Shown piece after piece: positions 34,773 to 44,288 of a stretch of DNA of 64,000 nucleotides. Within the stretch, counting starts at the first letter, position 1; the number at the start of each line of letters is the position of its first letter. The stretch lies in the NCBI GenBank assembly GCA_963921195.1, contig OY992540.1, forward strand, positions 195,394,692 through 195,458,691, read 5' to 3'. Under the pieces are notes generated by a model. The model was given only the letters and a program-made list of their open reading frames with translations. It made no database searches and was not told the origin of the DNA. Source of the DNA: Pegoplata infirma (taxonomy: Eukaryota > Arthropoda > Insecta > Diptera > Anthomyiidae). A program made the position numbers and the translations under genes.

Positions 34773-35530
34773 TTTTTTTTTTTTAATTTTTTTCTTAATT
34801 TTAATGACTTTTTGAAAAATTTTGTATTTTTATTTCAAAAATATTGAATTTTTATTTTTTTTTCCGAAACTTTTCGTGATTTATTAAAATTTTTCTCAAT
34901 TTTTAAAAAAATTTCTTTAATTTTTAAACTTTTTTCAGAATTTTGTAGATCTTTTTTATTAGAAATTTTGACCATTACACAATTTTGTTTGTAGATTTTT
35001 TTGTTGAGAAATTTTGACAATTAAAAGCTTTTCTTGAAATTTGCAAATTTTTTTTTTAACTGTCGATATTTTTTCGGAGTAACAAACATGTGTATCTTAA
35101 AAGTATTTAATATTATTCCCAATTTTCCCATATTATTTAAAATTGTTTTAAACTAATTTTTCGTATTTTTTGTATATTTTTCTGGCTTTTGACGATTTTT
35201 CCTGAATTTCATTTTTTTTTGGATCAATTTCCATTTTTTTCTGAATTTGTCTGTATTTTCTGAACTTTCTGAACTTATCTGTATTAAACACATACGATTT
35301 CCAAAATTTATCCTAAGTTTCCTTTAAAATTATCCAAACTATTTTTCTTTTCAGAATTTTACATAATTTTTTTTCTGAATTTTCCTGATTTAATTACATT
35401 TTTTAAGAAATTCTTAATATTTTTAATCTTTTTTCAAATTTGTCATCATAATTTCAAAATTTTTCTTTTATTTATCCAAATTTTCAGTAATTTTTCTGGC
35501 TTTCTTATTTTTTCTAAAATTTCTGAAGCT
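34773..35530. repeat. T-rich CTGAATTTTT-type tract
   Basis: Units such as TTTTTCTGAATTT and TTTCTGGCTTT recur. Low complexity and no gene. Confidence 0.5.
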
Positions 35531-35810
35531 ATACACTGAAAGAATTTTGTTCATTACGGCTATGAAAACGTACATTGATTATATGAAAAAAATCATTAGA
35601 AGTGAGCCAATGATGCCCTTCATAAAATCTATGAAACAAATTCATAGAAACCAGATACCTATGAAAAAGTTCATAGGCTATGGAGAAAAATTTTATTGTT
35701 CAATTCTATTTTTATTTATTTTATTATTTAATTTTTATTTACTTTATTATTTTATTTTTATTTATTTACAATATTCTATTTTTAAAAATTTATTTATTTT
35801 TAACTTATCC

Positions 35811-35878
35811 CCACCGAGATTCGAACGCAATACCAGTTGTTCATGAAGCTTAGTCTCTAATCACTGAGCTAAAGTAAA
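35811..35878 (-). tRNA. tRNA-like sequence (degenerate), left unit
   Basis: On the minus strand, a box-A-like TTTAGCTCAGTGATTAGAG (35855-35872) is followed about 30 nt later by a box-B-like GTTCGAATCTC (35816-35826). The acceptor and T stems do not pair well, so this is a tRNA-derived Pol III promoter rather than a working tRNA. Confidence 0.5.
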
Positions 35879-36075
35879 TAAACAAGTTATAACACTTAAA
35901 ATCCATTTTGTTTAAAATTCTGCTTTAAAATATTATGCTCTGCCACAATGCTCTGCCAAAATCTGTGTGTATGTTTGTAGAAAACAAAATGTTTGTATAT
36001 TTGCAAAAAAAAAAAAAAATAACGAACATTACAAAACTAACAATAAGTGTTAGTCGGCGAGGTTTTCCTCCTTTG

Positions 36076-36152
36076 GTGGCGCTGATAGCTAAGGCGTCGA
36101 TTATAAATTTCCCAGCCGGTAGGTCTTGGGTTCGAACCCCGCCAGGGCAGCA
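36076..36152 (+). tRNA. tRNA-like sequence (degenerate), right unit
   Basis: Box-A-like TAGCTAAGGCG (36086-36096) and box-B-like GGGTTCGAACCCC (36128-36140), with a T run at 36157-36164 that could end Pol III transcription. The T stem pairs at 3-4 of 5 positions; no clean cloverleaf. Confidence 0.5.
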
Positions 36153-36446
36153 ATATATTTTTTTTACGTTTTTTATGTTTTTTTATATTTTTTATATTTT
36201 TTTAATATATTTAATCAAATTATTTAATTATTGTAACATTATTTTAATTTTTAAAAAATTATTAATGACATTTTTTTTCTATGAATTTTTTCTATGAATC
36301 TTACAAAATCTATGAATAAAATTCTATGAAATATTTCACAATACTAGTGAATATTCATTCAGCCAATGAATTGTTTCAAAGATTCTATGAATTTGGTTTT
36401 ATGAAGTATGTTCATAGATATTATGAACAATAATTCTTTCAGTGTA

Positions 36447-36812
36447 GTAGTCCCCATACAAACCACCCTACCGATATTCAGATAATTTCCTAAAAATTTC
36501 TAAAAATGGAAATATTTGATAACAATTTTATTTTTAGGTGTTAAACGTGTACTTTAGTAACCAAATCAAATTGGAATATAATTGGTTTTGGTCCCCCATA
36601 TCAAAATTTCTACCGATATTCAGTTTAATCGGTCTATTGGCAAAAAAATAAACCAATTCCACTAAAATTTGATCTGTGTGTGTGTTTTTACACTAAATAA
36701 AGATCTAACAAAAGATAGATCCAATCGGTCCATGTTTGGACTTGGGACCCATTTTCCGGAAAACACTGGTGTAGGGTATCATATGGTAGGTCTTGACCGA
36801 CTATAACTTTCT
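36447..36812 (+). mobile_element. HINE-B, 3' part
   Basis: GTCCCCATACAAACCACCCT, TTAAACGTGTACTTTAGTAA, GATCTGTGTGTGTG, then the 3' hairpin region GGTAGGTCTTGACCGACT and CTTACTTGTTTT. Confidence 0.7.
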
Positions 36813-37117
36813 TACTTGTTTTTTTTTTTTAATTTAATTGTTATTTTTTCGAATTTTGATGTTTTTGGATTTTAGTGTTTTCTGCTTTAAATGTTTTCTA
36901 AATTACCTAAAATTTTGCCAAAATTAAATTTTTTTTTTAATTTTCCATTTTTTTTTTAATTTTTCAAATTTTTTTTTTTCTATTTTTTCTAATTTTTTTT
37001 TAAACTTTCTGTTTATTTTTTTGATTTTCACGGACTTTTACTAAGTTTTTTCAAAACGTTTCCAAATTTACCTAAATTTATCCAAGTTCTCCAAAATTTC
37101 CCTAATTTTCCCGATTT
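36813..37117. repeat. T-rich tract between two HINEs
   Basis: AATTTTTTTTT-type runs with CTAATTTT words. No gene. Confidence 0.4.
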
Positions 37118-37257
37118 TTTTACCCTTCAACAAAAGTATGGGGGTTTACTCACTTTGTCATTCCGTGTGTAACGCATCGAAGTATCGGTCTAGGACCCCA
37201 TAAAATATATATACTATTGATTTGTGATCGATTCTAAGACATTCTAGCGATGTCAAA
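37118..37257 (+). mobile_element. HINE-A 5' fragment
   Basis: TTTACCCTTCAACAAAAGTA, GTGTAACGCATCGAAGTATC, GGACCCCATAAAATATATAT, ending at CTAGCGATGTC. Confidence 0.7.
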
Positions 37258-37334
37258 ATTTTTTAAATTTTTATACAAGTTTTTTCTGTTTTTAATAAGT
37301 TCTATTAAAAAATTTTAATAGAACTTAGATCGGA

Positions 37335-37361
37335 GAATGACACTAGGGAGACTTCCCTTGT
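37335..37361. mobile_element. Solo end of the CAAGGGAAGTCTCCC MITE
   Basis: TGACACTAGGGAGACTTCCC followed by TTG and TTAG, identical in pattern to the right end at 6728-6750. No left partner is seen. Confidence 0.55.
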
Positions 37362-37735
37362 TAGTGGTAAAGGGTGTATATAAGTTTGTCATTCCGTTTG
37401 TAACTCATCGAAATATCGGTCTGGGACTCCATAAAGTTTTCATATTATTATCAGTGATCGATTCAAAGACATTCTAGCGATGTCCGTCTGTCTGTCGAAA
37501 TATCGATCACGGACAAAATATTACACAGATATGACTGAAACTTAACATATTTACTTGTTGTTGCCCCGAGAAGGTTAGAATTGCATTTGAGCGATATCGG
37601 TGTAGCGGTTCAAAAGTTATGAACGCAATTTTTCTTATCCAAAATTTTCTCAAATTTAATTTCTTTTATCAATTGTTTTAAATATAGTTTTTTTGAAATA
37701 ATCTGTTTTACATTCTGCAAGGCAGAATTTAGTTT
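37362..37735 (+). mobile_element. HINE-A copy, degenerate
   Basis: GGTGTATATAAGTTTGTCAT, GGGACTCCATAAAGTTTTCA, CTAGCGATGTCCGTCTG, AGCGGTTCAAAAGTTATGAA and a trailing GCAAGGCAGAATTTAG that may be the 3' hairpin remnant. Confidence 0.6.
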
Positions 37736-38688
37736 TTTTTTTATTTATTTCAATTACATATGTGTCCTGAAAGGGTTAATATTTAATATTGGATTTATAT
37801 AAACAACCATAGGGATAATTAAAGCATGCTGATGCAAATAAAGCATAATAAATGTTGTTTTTTTTTAAATGCCTAATAAAAAATCAGCTTTAAGTCAAAA
37901 AATTTTAACTTACAAAATTCGTTTTACATAATAAAATTTTATGACTCAATTTTTTTTAAAGTAAAAATAATTTTTAACTTACAAAAAATAAAAAAAAAAT
38001 CTTAAGAATTTAAAGTTTTTGTTTTTCAACAAATTTTCAAAATAAAAAAAAGATAACGTGTAACGGTTACGCCTTAAACAATAAGCCAAAAAAAAAAACA
38101 ACAAAAAAACACACAAAGAACTGAAACACAAACTCAATCTTTAACAAAAACTCCAACTCTTATTAAAGGTTTTAAATAAATTTTTCATAAAAAAAATAAC
38201 TGACAACTGTAAAAAATTTTGATAAATAACTTTATCAAAAAATAAATAAAAAATTGAGAAAATCTGCTATAATTTTTCAAAAAAAAAAAATCTGTCCACT
38301 TAAATAATGCATCATATTTTCGTTTTTTTTTAGAAAATTTACTTTTATATGCAGCAGTGAAAATTTTGTTTTTGTTTATTTCCAAAAAAAAACAATATTA
38401 TAATTTATTACCCATTGGCTAAGGAGTGTTTTTTTAAAAATTAATGTAAAAGTCATTTATTTAATAGCGGAAGCTATTAATATAAAAATATAAAAAAGAA
38501 CTTCTTCCAGAAGTTTTAAAATGTACTACATAATTTTTGCAACAATGTTGCAGGTTCACCAAATATATGTATTTGATTTTGATTAACCAGTTAACTGCAT
38601 AAGTGTAAAATTCTGGAACAGGTAAAAAATTTTAAAATTTGGTACTACTTTTATATTTATTTTTTAACTACTTTGGTACTTTCGGTAT
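37736..38688. other. AT-rich region, no gene seen
   Basis: A lone AAAGGGTTAA at 37768 resembles a piggyBac-type end without a partner. Nothing else. Confidence 0.3.
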
Positions 38689-39267
38689 TTTTATACCCTC
38701 CACTTATAGAGGGTATATATAAGTTTGTCATTCCGTTTGTAACTCATCTAAATATCGGTCTGAGACCCCATAAAGTATATATATTCATGATGCCCGATCG
38801 ATTTTAAGACATTCTAGCGATGTCCGTCTGTCTGTCTGTGGAAAATGCTATCACGGACAAAATATTGCACAGAGATGACTGAAACTTAACATATTTATTG
38901 GAAGTTCTCCCGAGAAGTTTGGTATTGCATTTGAGCGATATTGGTTCAGCGGTTCAAAAGTTATGAATGAAAATGCAAGGACACCTCAAAAATTTTAGTA
39001 CATTCAACATAACCTAAAAATACAAAATGCTTTAATTATGCTGCTGGTTGACATATGTGAACAGAATTGAACACCAAATGGCATTTAAACAAGTACGAAC
39101 ATATTTTTTGACAAAAAAAGAAAAAAAAAATCGCGGATTTTTTTTTTCGCGGGATTTTTTTTTCAAAAGTAATTTCCTTTTAAAAAAACTTTTTTGCAAT
39201 AACCTTTTTAAATTGTGGAGGGTATCACTACATTCGGCAAGGCCGAATTTAACTTTTTTACTTGTTT
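38689..39267 (+). mobile_element. HINE-A copy, complete and compact
   Basis: TTTTTATACCCTCCACTTAT, CCATAAAGTATATATATTC, AGCGGTTCAAAAGTTATGAA, then GTGGAGGGTATCACTACATT, hairpin TTCGGCAAGGCCGAA and TTTTTTACTTGTTTT. It is the clearest full-length short HINE-A at ~575 bp. Confidence 0.8.
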
Positions 39268-39805
39268 TTTTTTTTTAAATTTCCATTTTATGGGGGTACT
39301 TTTTTTTGGTACTATGGTACTTTTTATAACTACTTAACAAATGCATCTAGAAATAAAATATTATTTTCCAGTAGAAAAATTATTTTCAATAACGGATGGT
39401 AAAATTGGGTACTTTTGGTGCTTTTTATATCCATTGACCTAACAACCCTAGAAATTTGAGATTTTACTTGAGACTTAACACGTAATACTCATAAAACTCT
39501 TAATTTTTTCCTTAAATTTTTTTGTTTTTTCAATTTTCAATTTTATGGGGTACTTTTTTTTTTTTGGTACTATGATACTTTTTCAAACTACTAAAAAAAT
39601 GTGTCTAGAAATAAAATATTTGGCATGTACGATTCTCCATAAGGAAAAACCAGTTTGTTAAAGCAACATTTTTGGAAATTCTTATTTAAATGGGTCAGCG
39701 AAGGTTAAAAAATTGTACTTTGGCACTTTTAATAAAAACGGTATTTTGGTAATTTTTATATTTAAAATGGTACTTTGATATTTTTTATTTTTAAAATGGT
39801 ACTTT
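39268..39805. repeat. GGTACTTTTTAT-type repeat units
   Basis: GGTACTATGGTACTTTTT-like words recur at 39303, 39565 and 39715-39800 and continue beyond the inserted element at 40969. Confidence 0.5.
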
Positions 39806-40150
39806 CCCAATTAGAAATTTTGTCTTTAAGACATTGTCAGTAATGATTCATCAGGTAGAAGTCAGCAAGTGAATACATTTTACTAAAGACAACTTAATGA
39901 CATGTCATAATTTTTGTCGGAGCTCCCCAAGTTCTAACTTGTCATATAAGTTGTCTTATCAGTTTAGAAAAATCATGTCTTTAATGCTGACAATTATATA
40001 GCAAATCCGACCCATCACTAAAAATCTTTTTCCCGATGTAAAATCGATGTAATTTTGTATAATCCTTTAAAACTCTTTTAGTTTTCTTTGTAATTAAAAA
40101 AATAAAATTGAATTGGTCTTAAAACAATAAAAAAAAATAAAAAAAAAATC

Positions 40151-40228
40151 CGCGACCGGGGATTGAACCGAGGCCAAAAATCTACAACACGTAAGCTGTC
40201 GAACCTGCTAGACAACTAGGCCAATCAC
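40151..40228 (-). tRNA. tRNA-like sequence (degenerate), left unit
   Basis: On the minus strand, TGGCCTAGTTGTCTA (box A, 40209-40223) and TCGGTTCAATCCC (box B, 40159-40171), then a T run complementary to 40141-40148. The T stem is partly paired. Best of the four tRNA-like units. Confidence 0.55.
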
Positions 40229-40602
40229 AACTTAAAATTGTTTGTAATAAAATATAATTTGAAATCATAATATTTCAAATTTGTCAAAACCAAAATAAAT
40301 TTAATATATCGTCACCTTAATTGTAAAGGGCTCCTGCAATATTATTTTTGTAAATAATTTTTTTTGTTTTGTATAAATAATATTAAAAACAACTAACAAT
40401 AAGATACGCCTAAATAACTCTAACAAAATCTTGTTAAATAGGATGAAACCAAATTCCAATTAATATTTAAAAAAATGTTATATTTGAGGAAGAAAAATTC
40501 ATATTGTAGCATTTTTCAATTCAGGTGACGAAATATATATAACAGGACAATTCAAATAATAAATTAATTTAAATTTGTTTTTAAATAAACACATTTATTA
40601 TC

Positions 40603-40668
40603 AAAGTTTGGCTAAAGGGGTAAGGTGCTAGACCAGTGAGCAGAAGGTTCTGAGTTCGCGGACTAAGT
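40603..40668 (+). tRNA. tRNA-like sequence (degenerate), right unit
   Basis: Box-A-like TGGCTAAAGGGGTAAGG (40609-40625) and a weaker box-B-like GAGTTCGCGGACT (40652-40664), with TTTT at 40668. Confidence 0.4.
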
Positions 40669-40966
40669 TTTAAAAAATAAAATTTAAGAAATAGACAGAT
40701 AAAAATAGTAAGTAGTGTAAATTAAAAGACGTGATTAATAAATTTTAAATTTTTGGACGATCTCAGACGTACTATGTACATGTCATAATGTAGTCAGCAC
40801 TATTGACTACCTGCATACTTGTCGGCGAGGAATTTTGACAAAATACTTGAAAAAGTCAGGAGGTGTCATGAGGTTTTTTGTATGGTCAGAGATTTTTCAG
40901 CCAGCAGGTACACTGACATTGTCATAAGGAAGTCTTTGAGATGTCTTAACGACATTTCTAATTGGG

Positions 40967-41677
40967 TTGGTACTTTTTATATTTAAAATGGTACTTTTTA
41001 TATTATAGCAGATAATTAAGGTTTGGCCGTTAATATTGTTAAGCGAAATAAATACACTCAGAAAACAAAAGTTTTGGAAATATATTTTAAAGGGGAGAAT
41101 AAGGTGGGTAAAGTGTACCCTACACTAAAAAAAAAACTTGTAAAATTATTAGAAAAAGTCTCGTACTCCAAAATTTTACCAATATTTCACAGTTTTCCTT
41201 GTTTTTTAATAAAAAAATTTTCAATGGAAATTTAGATATTTTTTTGTAATTTTACAATTTTTTTTGTAATTTAACAAATTTGCAAGGTTGTTTTTGCAAA
41301 AAAATCTAGTAAATTCACAAGAATTCCTTGTAAGTATTATGGTGCCAAAAAAGTTGTAAATTTACAATTTTATTGGTAAAAATCTTGTAAAATTACAAAA
41401 AAGCTCGTAATTTTTACTAGGAACTCTCGTAAAATAGGGGGTAGCAATCTAGTAAAGTCACGAAACATTTTTGTAAGTTTTATGGCGTCAAAAAATTTGT
41501 AAATACACAAATACAATTTTATGTAAATAGTTTGTAAAATTATAAAATTATTGGTAAAAATTCTGTAAAAACAACAGAATTTTATCAGTATTTTTTTAAA
41601 TATTTTAAAAAAGTAACAAAAAAAACTTTTCAAAAATCTTATAAAAAATTTTTTAAAATAACATGTTTTTTACTAAT
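40967..41677. other. AT-rich region with TTGTAAAATTAC words
   Basis: GGTACTTTTTATATTT repeats end near 41005. CACTAAAAAAAAAACTTGTA at 41123 (after TA) looks like the left end of the CACT family seen at 560-933, with repeated TTGTAAAATTACAA words to 41600. Confidence 0.4.
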
Positions 41678-43734
41678 GGGGCATTCCATGTCAAATCGGA
41701 CACTTTGGACATTTTTTTTTTTAGATTTTCCCAATTTGTTGACTGTTTTTAGTACCCTTCGAAAACTCCTTCGCGATAAATTTTCAGATTTTTTTGATGA
41801 CCCCTTCAAAAGATATCGAATTTTTAAAAATTGGTAGTTTGTTCCTTTACTCAAACTTCTTTTACTCATAACTTCTTCAATAATGGTCCAAATTTCAAAT
41901 TTTTTTTTTTCAAAATTGTTGTTTTTTTACGTACTTTAAAAAAAATTCCAAAAAATTCTTAAAAGCGCTTAGCGATTTTTAAGTTTTAAAATTTAAATCC
42001 CATTTTTGAAAATGTTTGTACTCTTCGATTTTTTTGAATTTTTTTTGTGTAAATCTTCTATTGATTCTACAAATTTTTTGCCCAGGAGGATCGTGGGATA
42101 ACGATTATTACTATTTTTCAAAATTTTTTTATTGTAATTTTCCAATCTGAAACTCATTTCTACTTCTCCAATGTTGCGTCATAGAGGGGTCATTTATAAG
42201 ACCGACCCCCATTAATTTTTACGTCTTAACATTAACATTAACAAACTACTTAATACCCTATCTCCAATTTCTAAGGGGGCTCCCACACAAAACGACATTT
42301 TTTAAAATTTGCTCCAACCGCTCTAACTGCCCCAATAGTGCCCTTAGAGCAGTGGTGCCCAAAAAGAGAAACGATAATATTTTTTTTTTGTTTTTTACGC
42401 TCTCTGTTGTCAGATTTGTTGTTGTTCGGATTGTGTACGTGTATTTTTGTCGATCTTTAACAAGTATTTGGGCACCATTGCCTTAGAGCAACAAAATGTA
42501 TGACCGACCCACAATATCTTTTTAGTCCAAACATTTTCTCTGAACACACTTACCATCTATCTTTAACTGTTAAGGCGCTCCCACACAATTTTTTTTTATT
42601 TTTTGTAAATTTGTTTTATTTAATCAGCTTCTACTGGTCCAATGGTACGTCCGAGAGGGGTCATGAGTGTGACCGATCCCCATTTTTTTTTACCCTACAA
42701 CATTTTTTTAAAAAATACCTACCCCCTATCTCCACTCCCTAAGTAGGCTCCCATACAAATAACAGTTGGAGCAAATTTTATAAAAATGTAATTTTGAATG
42801 GAAGCCTACTTAGGGAGTAGAGATAGGGCGTAGGTATGTTTTAAAAAAATTTTGTAGGGTAAAAATAAATGGGGGTCGGTTTCACTAATGACCCCTCTCG
42901 GACGCACCATTGGACCGTTAGAAGCTGATTAAATAAAACAAATTTACAAAAAATAAAAAAAAAATTGTATGGGGACCGCCTTAACAGTTAAAGATAGAGG
43001 ATAGGTGTGTTCAGAGAAAATGTTTGGACTAAAAAAATATTGTGGGTCGGTCATACATTTTGTTGCTCTAAGGGCACTATTTGCAGCAAATTTAAAAAAA
43101 TGTCGTTTTGTGTGGGAGCCCCCTTAGAAATTGGATATAGGGTAATAGTTTGTTCCAAAGAAATGTTAAGACGTGAAAAATAATGGGAGTCGGTCTTATA
43201 AATCACCCCTCTATGACGCTCCATTGGATCAGTAGAAATGATTTTTAGATTTAAAAATTACAATAAAATTTTTTCAAAAAATTTTGAAAATTAGTAATAA
43301 GCGTTATCCCACGATCCTCCTGGGCAAAAAATTTGTAGAATCAATAGATGTTTGACACAAAAAAATTTCAAAAAAAACGAAGAGGACAAACATTTTCAAA
43401 AATGAGATTTAAATTTTAAAACTTAAAAATCGCATACAAAAGAGCTTTTAAGAATTTTTTGGGATTATTTTTTAAAAAGAACGTTAAAAAAACAAAAATT
43501 TTGAAAAAAAAATTTGAAATTTGGACCATTATTGAAGAAGTTATGAGTAAAAGAAGTTTGAGTAAAGAAACAAACTACCAATTTTTAAAAATTCGATATC
43601 TTTTGAACGGGTCATCAAAAAAATCTGAAAATTTACCACGAAAGAGTTTTTGAAGGGTATTAAAAACTGTAAACAAATTGGGAAAATCTAAAAAAAAAAA
43701 TTTTCAAAGTGTCCGATTTGACATGGAATGCCCC
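41678..43734. mobile_element. 2.06-kb GGGGCATTCC foldback element
   Basis: Tips GGGGCATTCCATGTCAAATC and its complement. The arms are roughly 41678-42760 and 42795-43734, with the centre near 42778. The arms share AGGATCGTGGGATAACG, GACCGACCC, CTATCTCC and GGTCCAATGGT-type words in mirror order. The left arm contains a 131-bp hAT MITE absent from the right arm. The right flank is HINE-A sequence starting ATATATTCATG. No transposase was recognised. Confidence 0.8.
42350..42480. mobile_element. 131-bp hAT MITE with perfect 8-bp TSD and empty-site proof
   Basis: CAGTGGTGCCCAAAAAG at the left and, reversed, CAATGGTGCCCAAATAC. The duplication CCTTAGAG is at 42342-42349 and 42481-42488. The opposite arm (about 43070) shows the uninterrupted site CTCTAAGGGCAC. 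Ends and TSD size are classic hAT. Confidence 0.93.
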
Positions 43735-44288
43735 ATATATTCATGATCCTCGATCGATTTAAGATGATCTACCGATGTCCGTCCGTCCATCTGTCTGTTG
43801 AAAACACGCTAACTTTTGAAAGACTTTACTGAGGCTCCTGAAGTTTGGCATATATATTGGGCTTTACCTGGTCGGGTTGGTATTGCAATCCAGCGAAATC
43901 GGTCAAGTGGTTCAAAAGTTATTAGCAAAACCGTGAATTTCAAATTAGTTTCACCTTAAATTCACTTGTTGAAAACCCGTTAAACATGTTTTAAAAACAT
44001 TTGTAAGTCACAAAAATAAAATAAAAAATTTAGAGCGTATTGTTGTCACTCAAAAATATTTTTACACTAAAAAAAATAAAAAAAAGTACACTCGAAAAAA
44101 AATTTAGTAAATTATTTTTTTTTTTTTTTCAAAAATTACTTAAAAAAAGTTTTTTTACTCAAAATTAAATATTTCTAATCAAAAATGTTACTTTTTCACG
44201 TTAGAAAATTTACTATCACTTAAAAATGGCATTGTGGAGGGTATTCATAGATTCGGCCAAGTCGAATTTAACTTTTCTACTTGTTTAT
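43735..44288 (+). mobile_element. HINE-A, 3' part
   Basis: ATATATTCATGATCCTCGAT, CCGATGTCCGTCCGTCC, GGTATTGCAATCCAGCGAAA, GTGGAGGGTATTCATAGATT, 3' hairpin TTCGGCCAAGTCGAA and CTACTTGTTT at 44287. Its 5' part was cut off at the foldback insertion site. Confidence 0.75.

Larger units (their letters stand above)
35534..36444. mobile_element. TIR element with a divergent tRNA-like pair, TA duplication
   Basis: Ends CACTGAAAGAATTTTGTTCA and, reversed, CACTGAAAGAATTATTGTTC, flanked by TA (35532-35533, 36445-36446). CATAGA/TATGAA words fill both arms. Two tRNA-like units point outward, at 35811-35878 (minus) and 36076-36152 (plus), each about 280-290 bp from its nearer end. No protein-coding gene. 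Confidence 0.75.
39806..40966. mobile_element. TIR element with a divergent tRNA-like pair, TT duplication
   Basis: Ends CCCAATTAGAAATTTTGTCT and, reversed, CCCAATTAGAAATGTCGTTA, flanked by TT. The subterminal arms share GACAT/ATGTCATAA words. Two tRNA-like units point outward, at 40151-40228 (minus) and 40603-40668 (plus), about 345 and 300 bp from the ends, as in the element at 35534. No protein-coding gene. Confidence 0.75.

Noticed and set aside
35811..40668. Functional tRNA genes
   Set aside because: A and B boxes are visible, but acceptor and T stems pair poorly and no consistent anticodon arm can be drawn, so they are called tRNA-like only.
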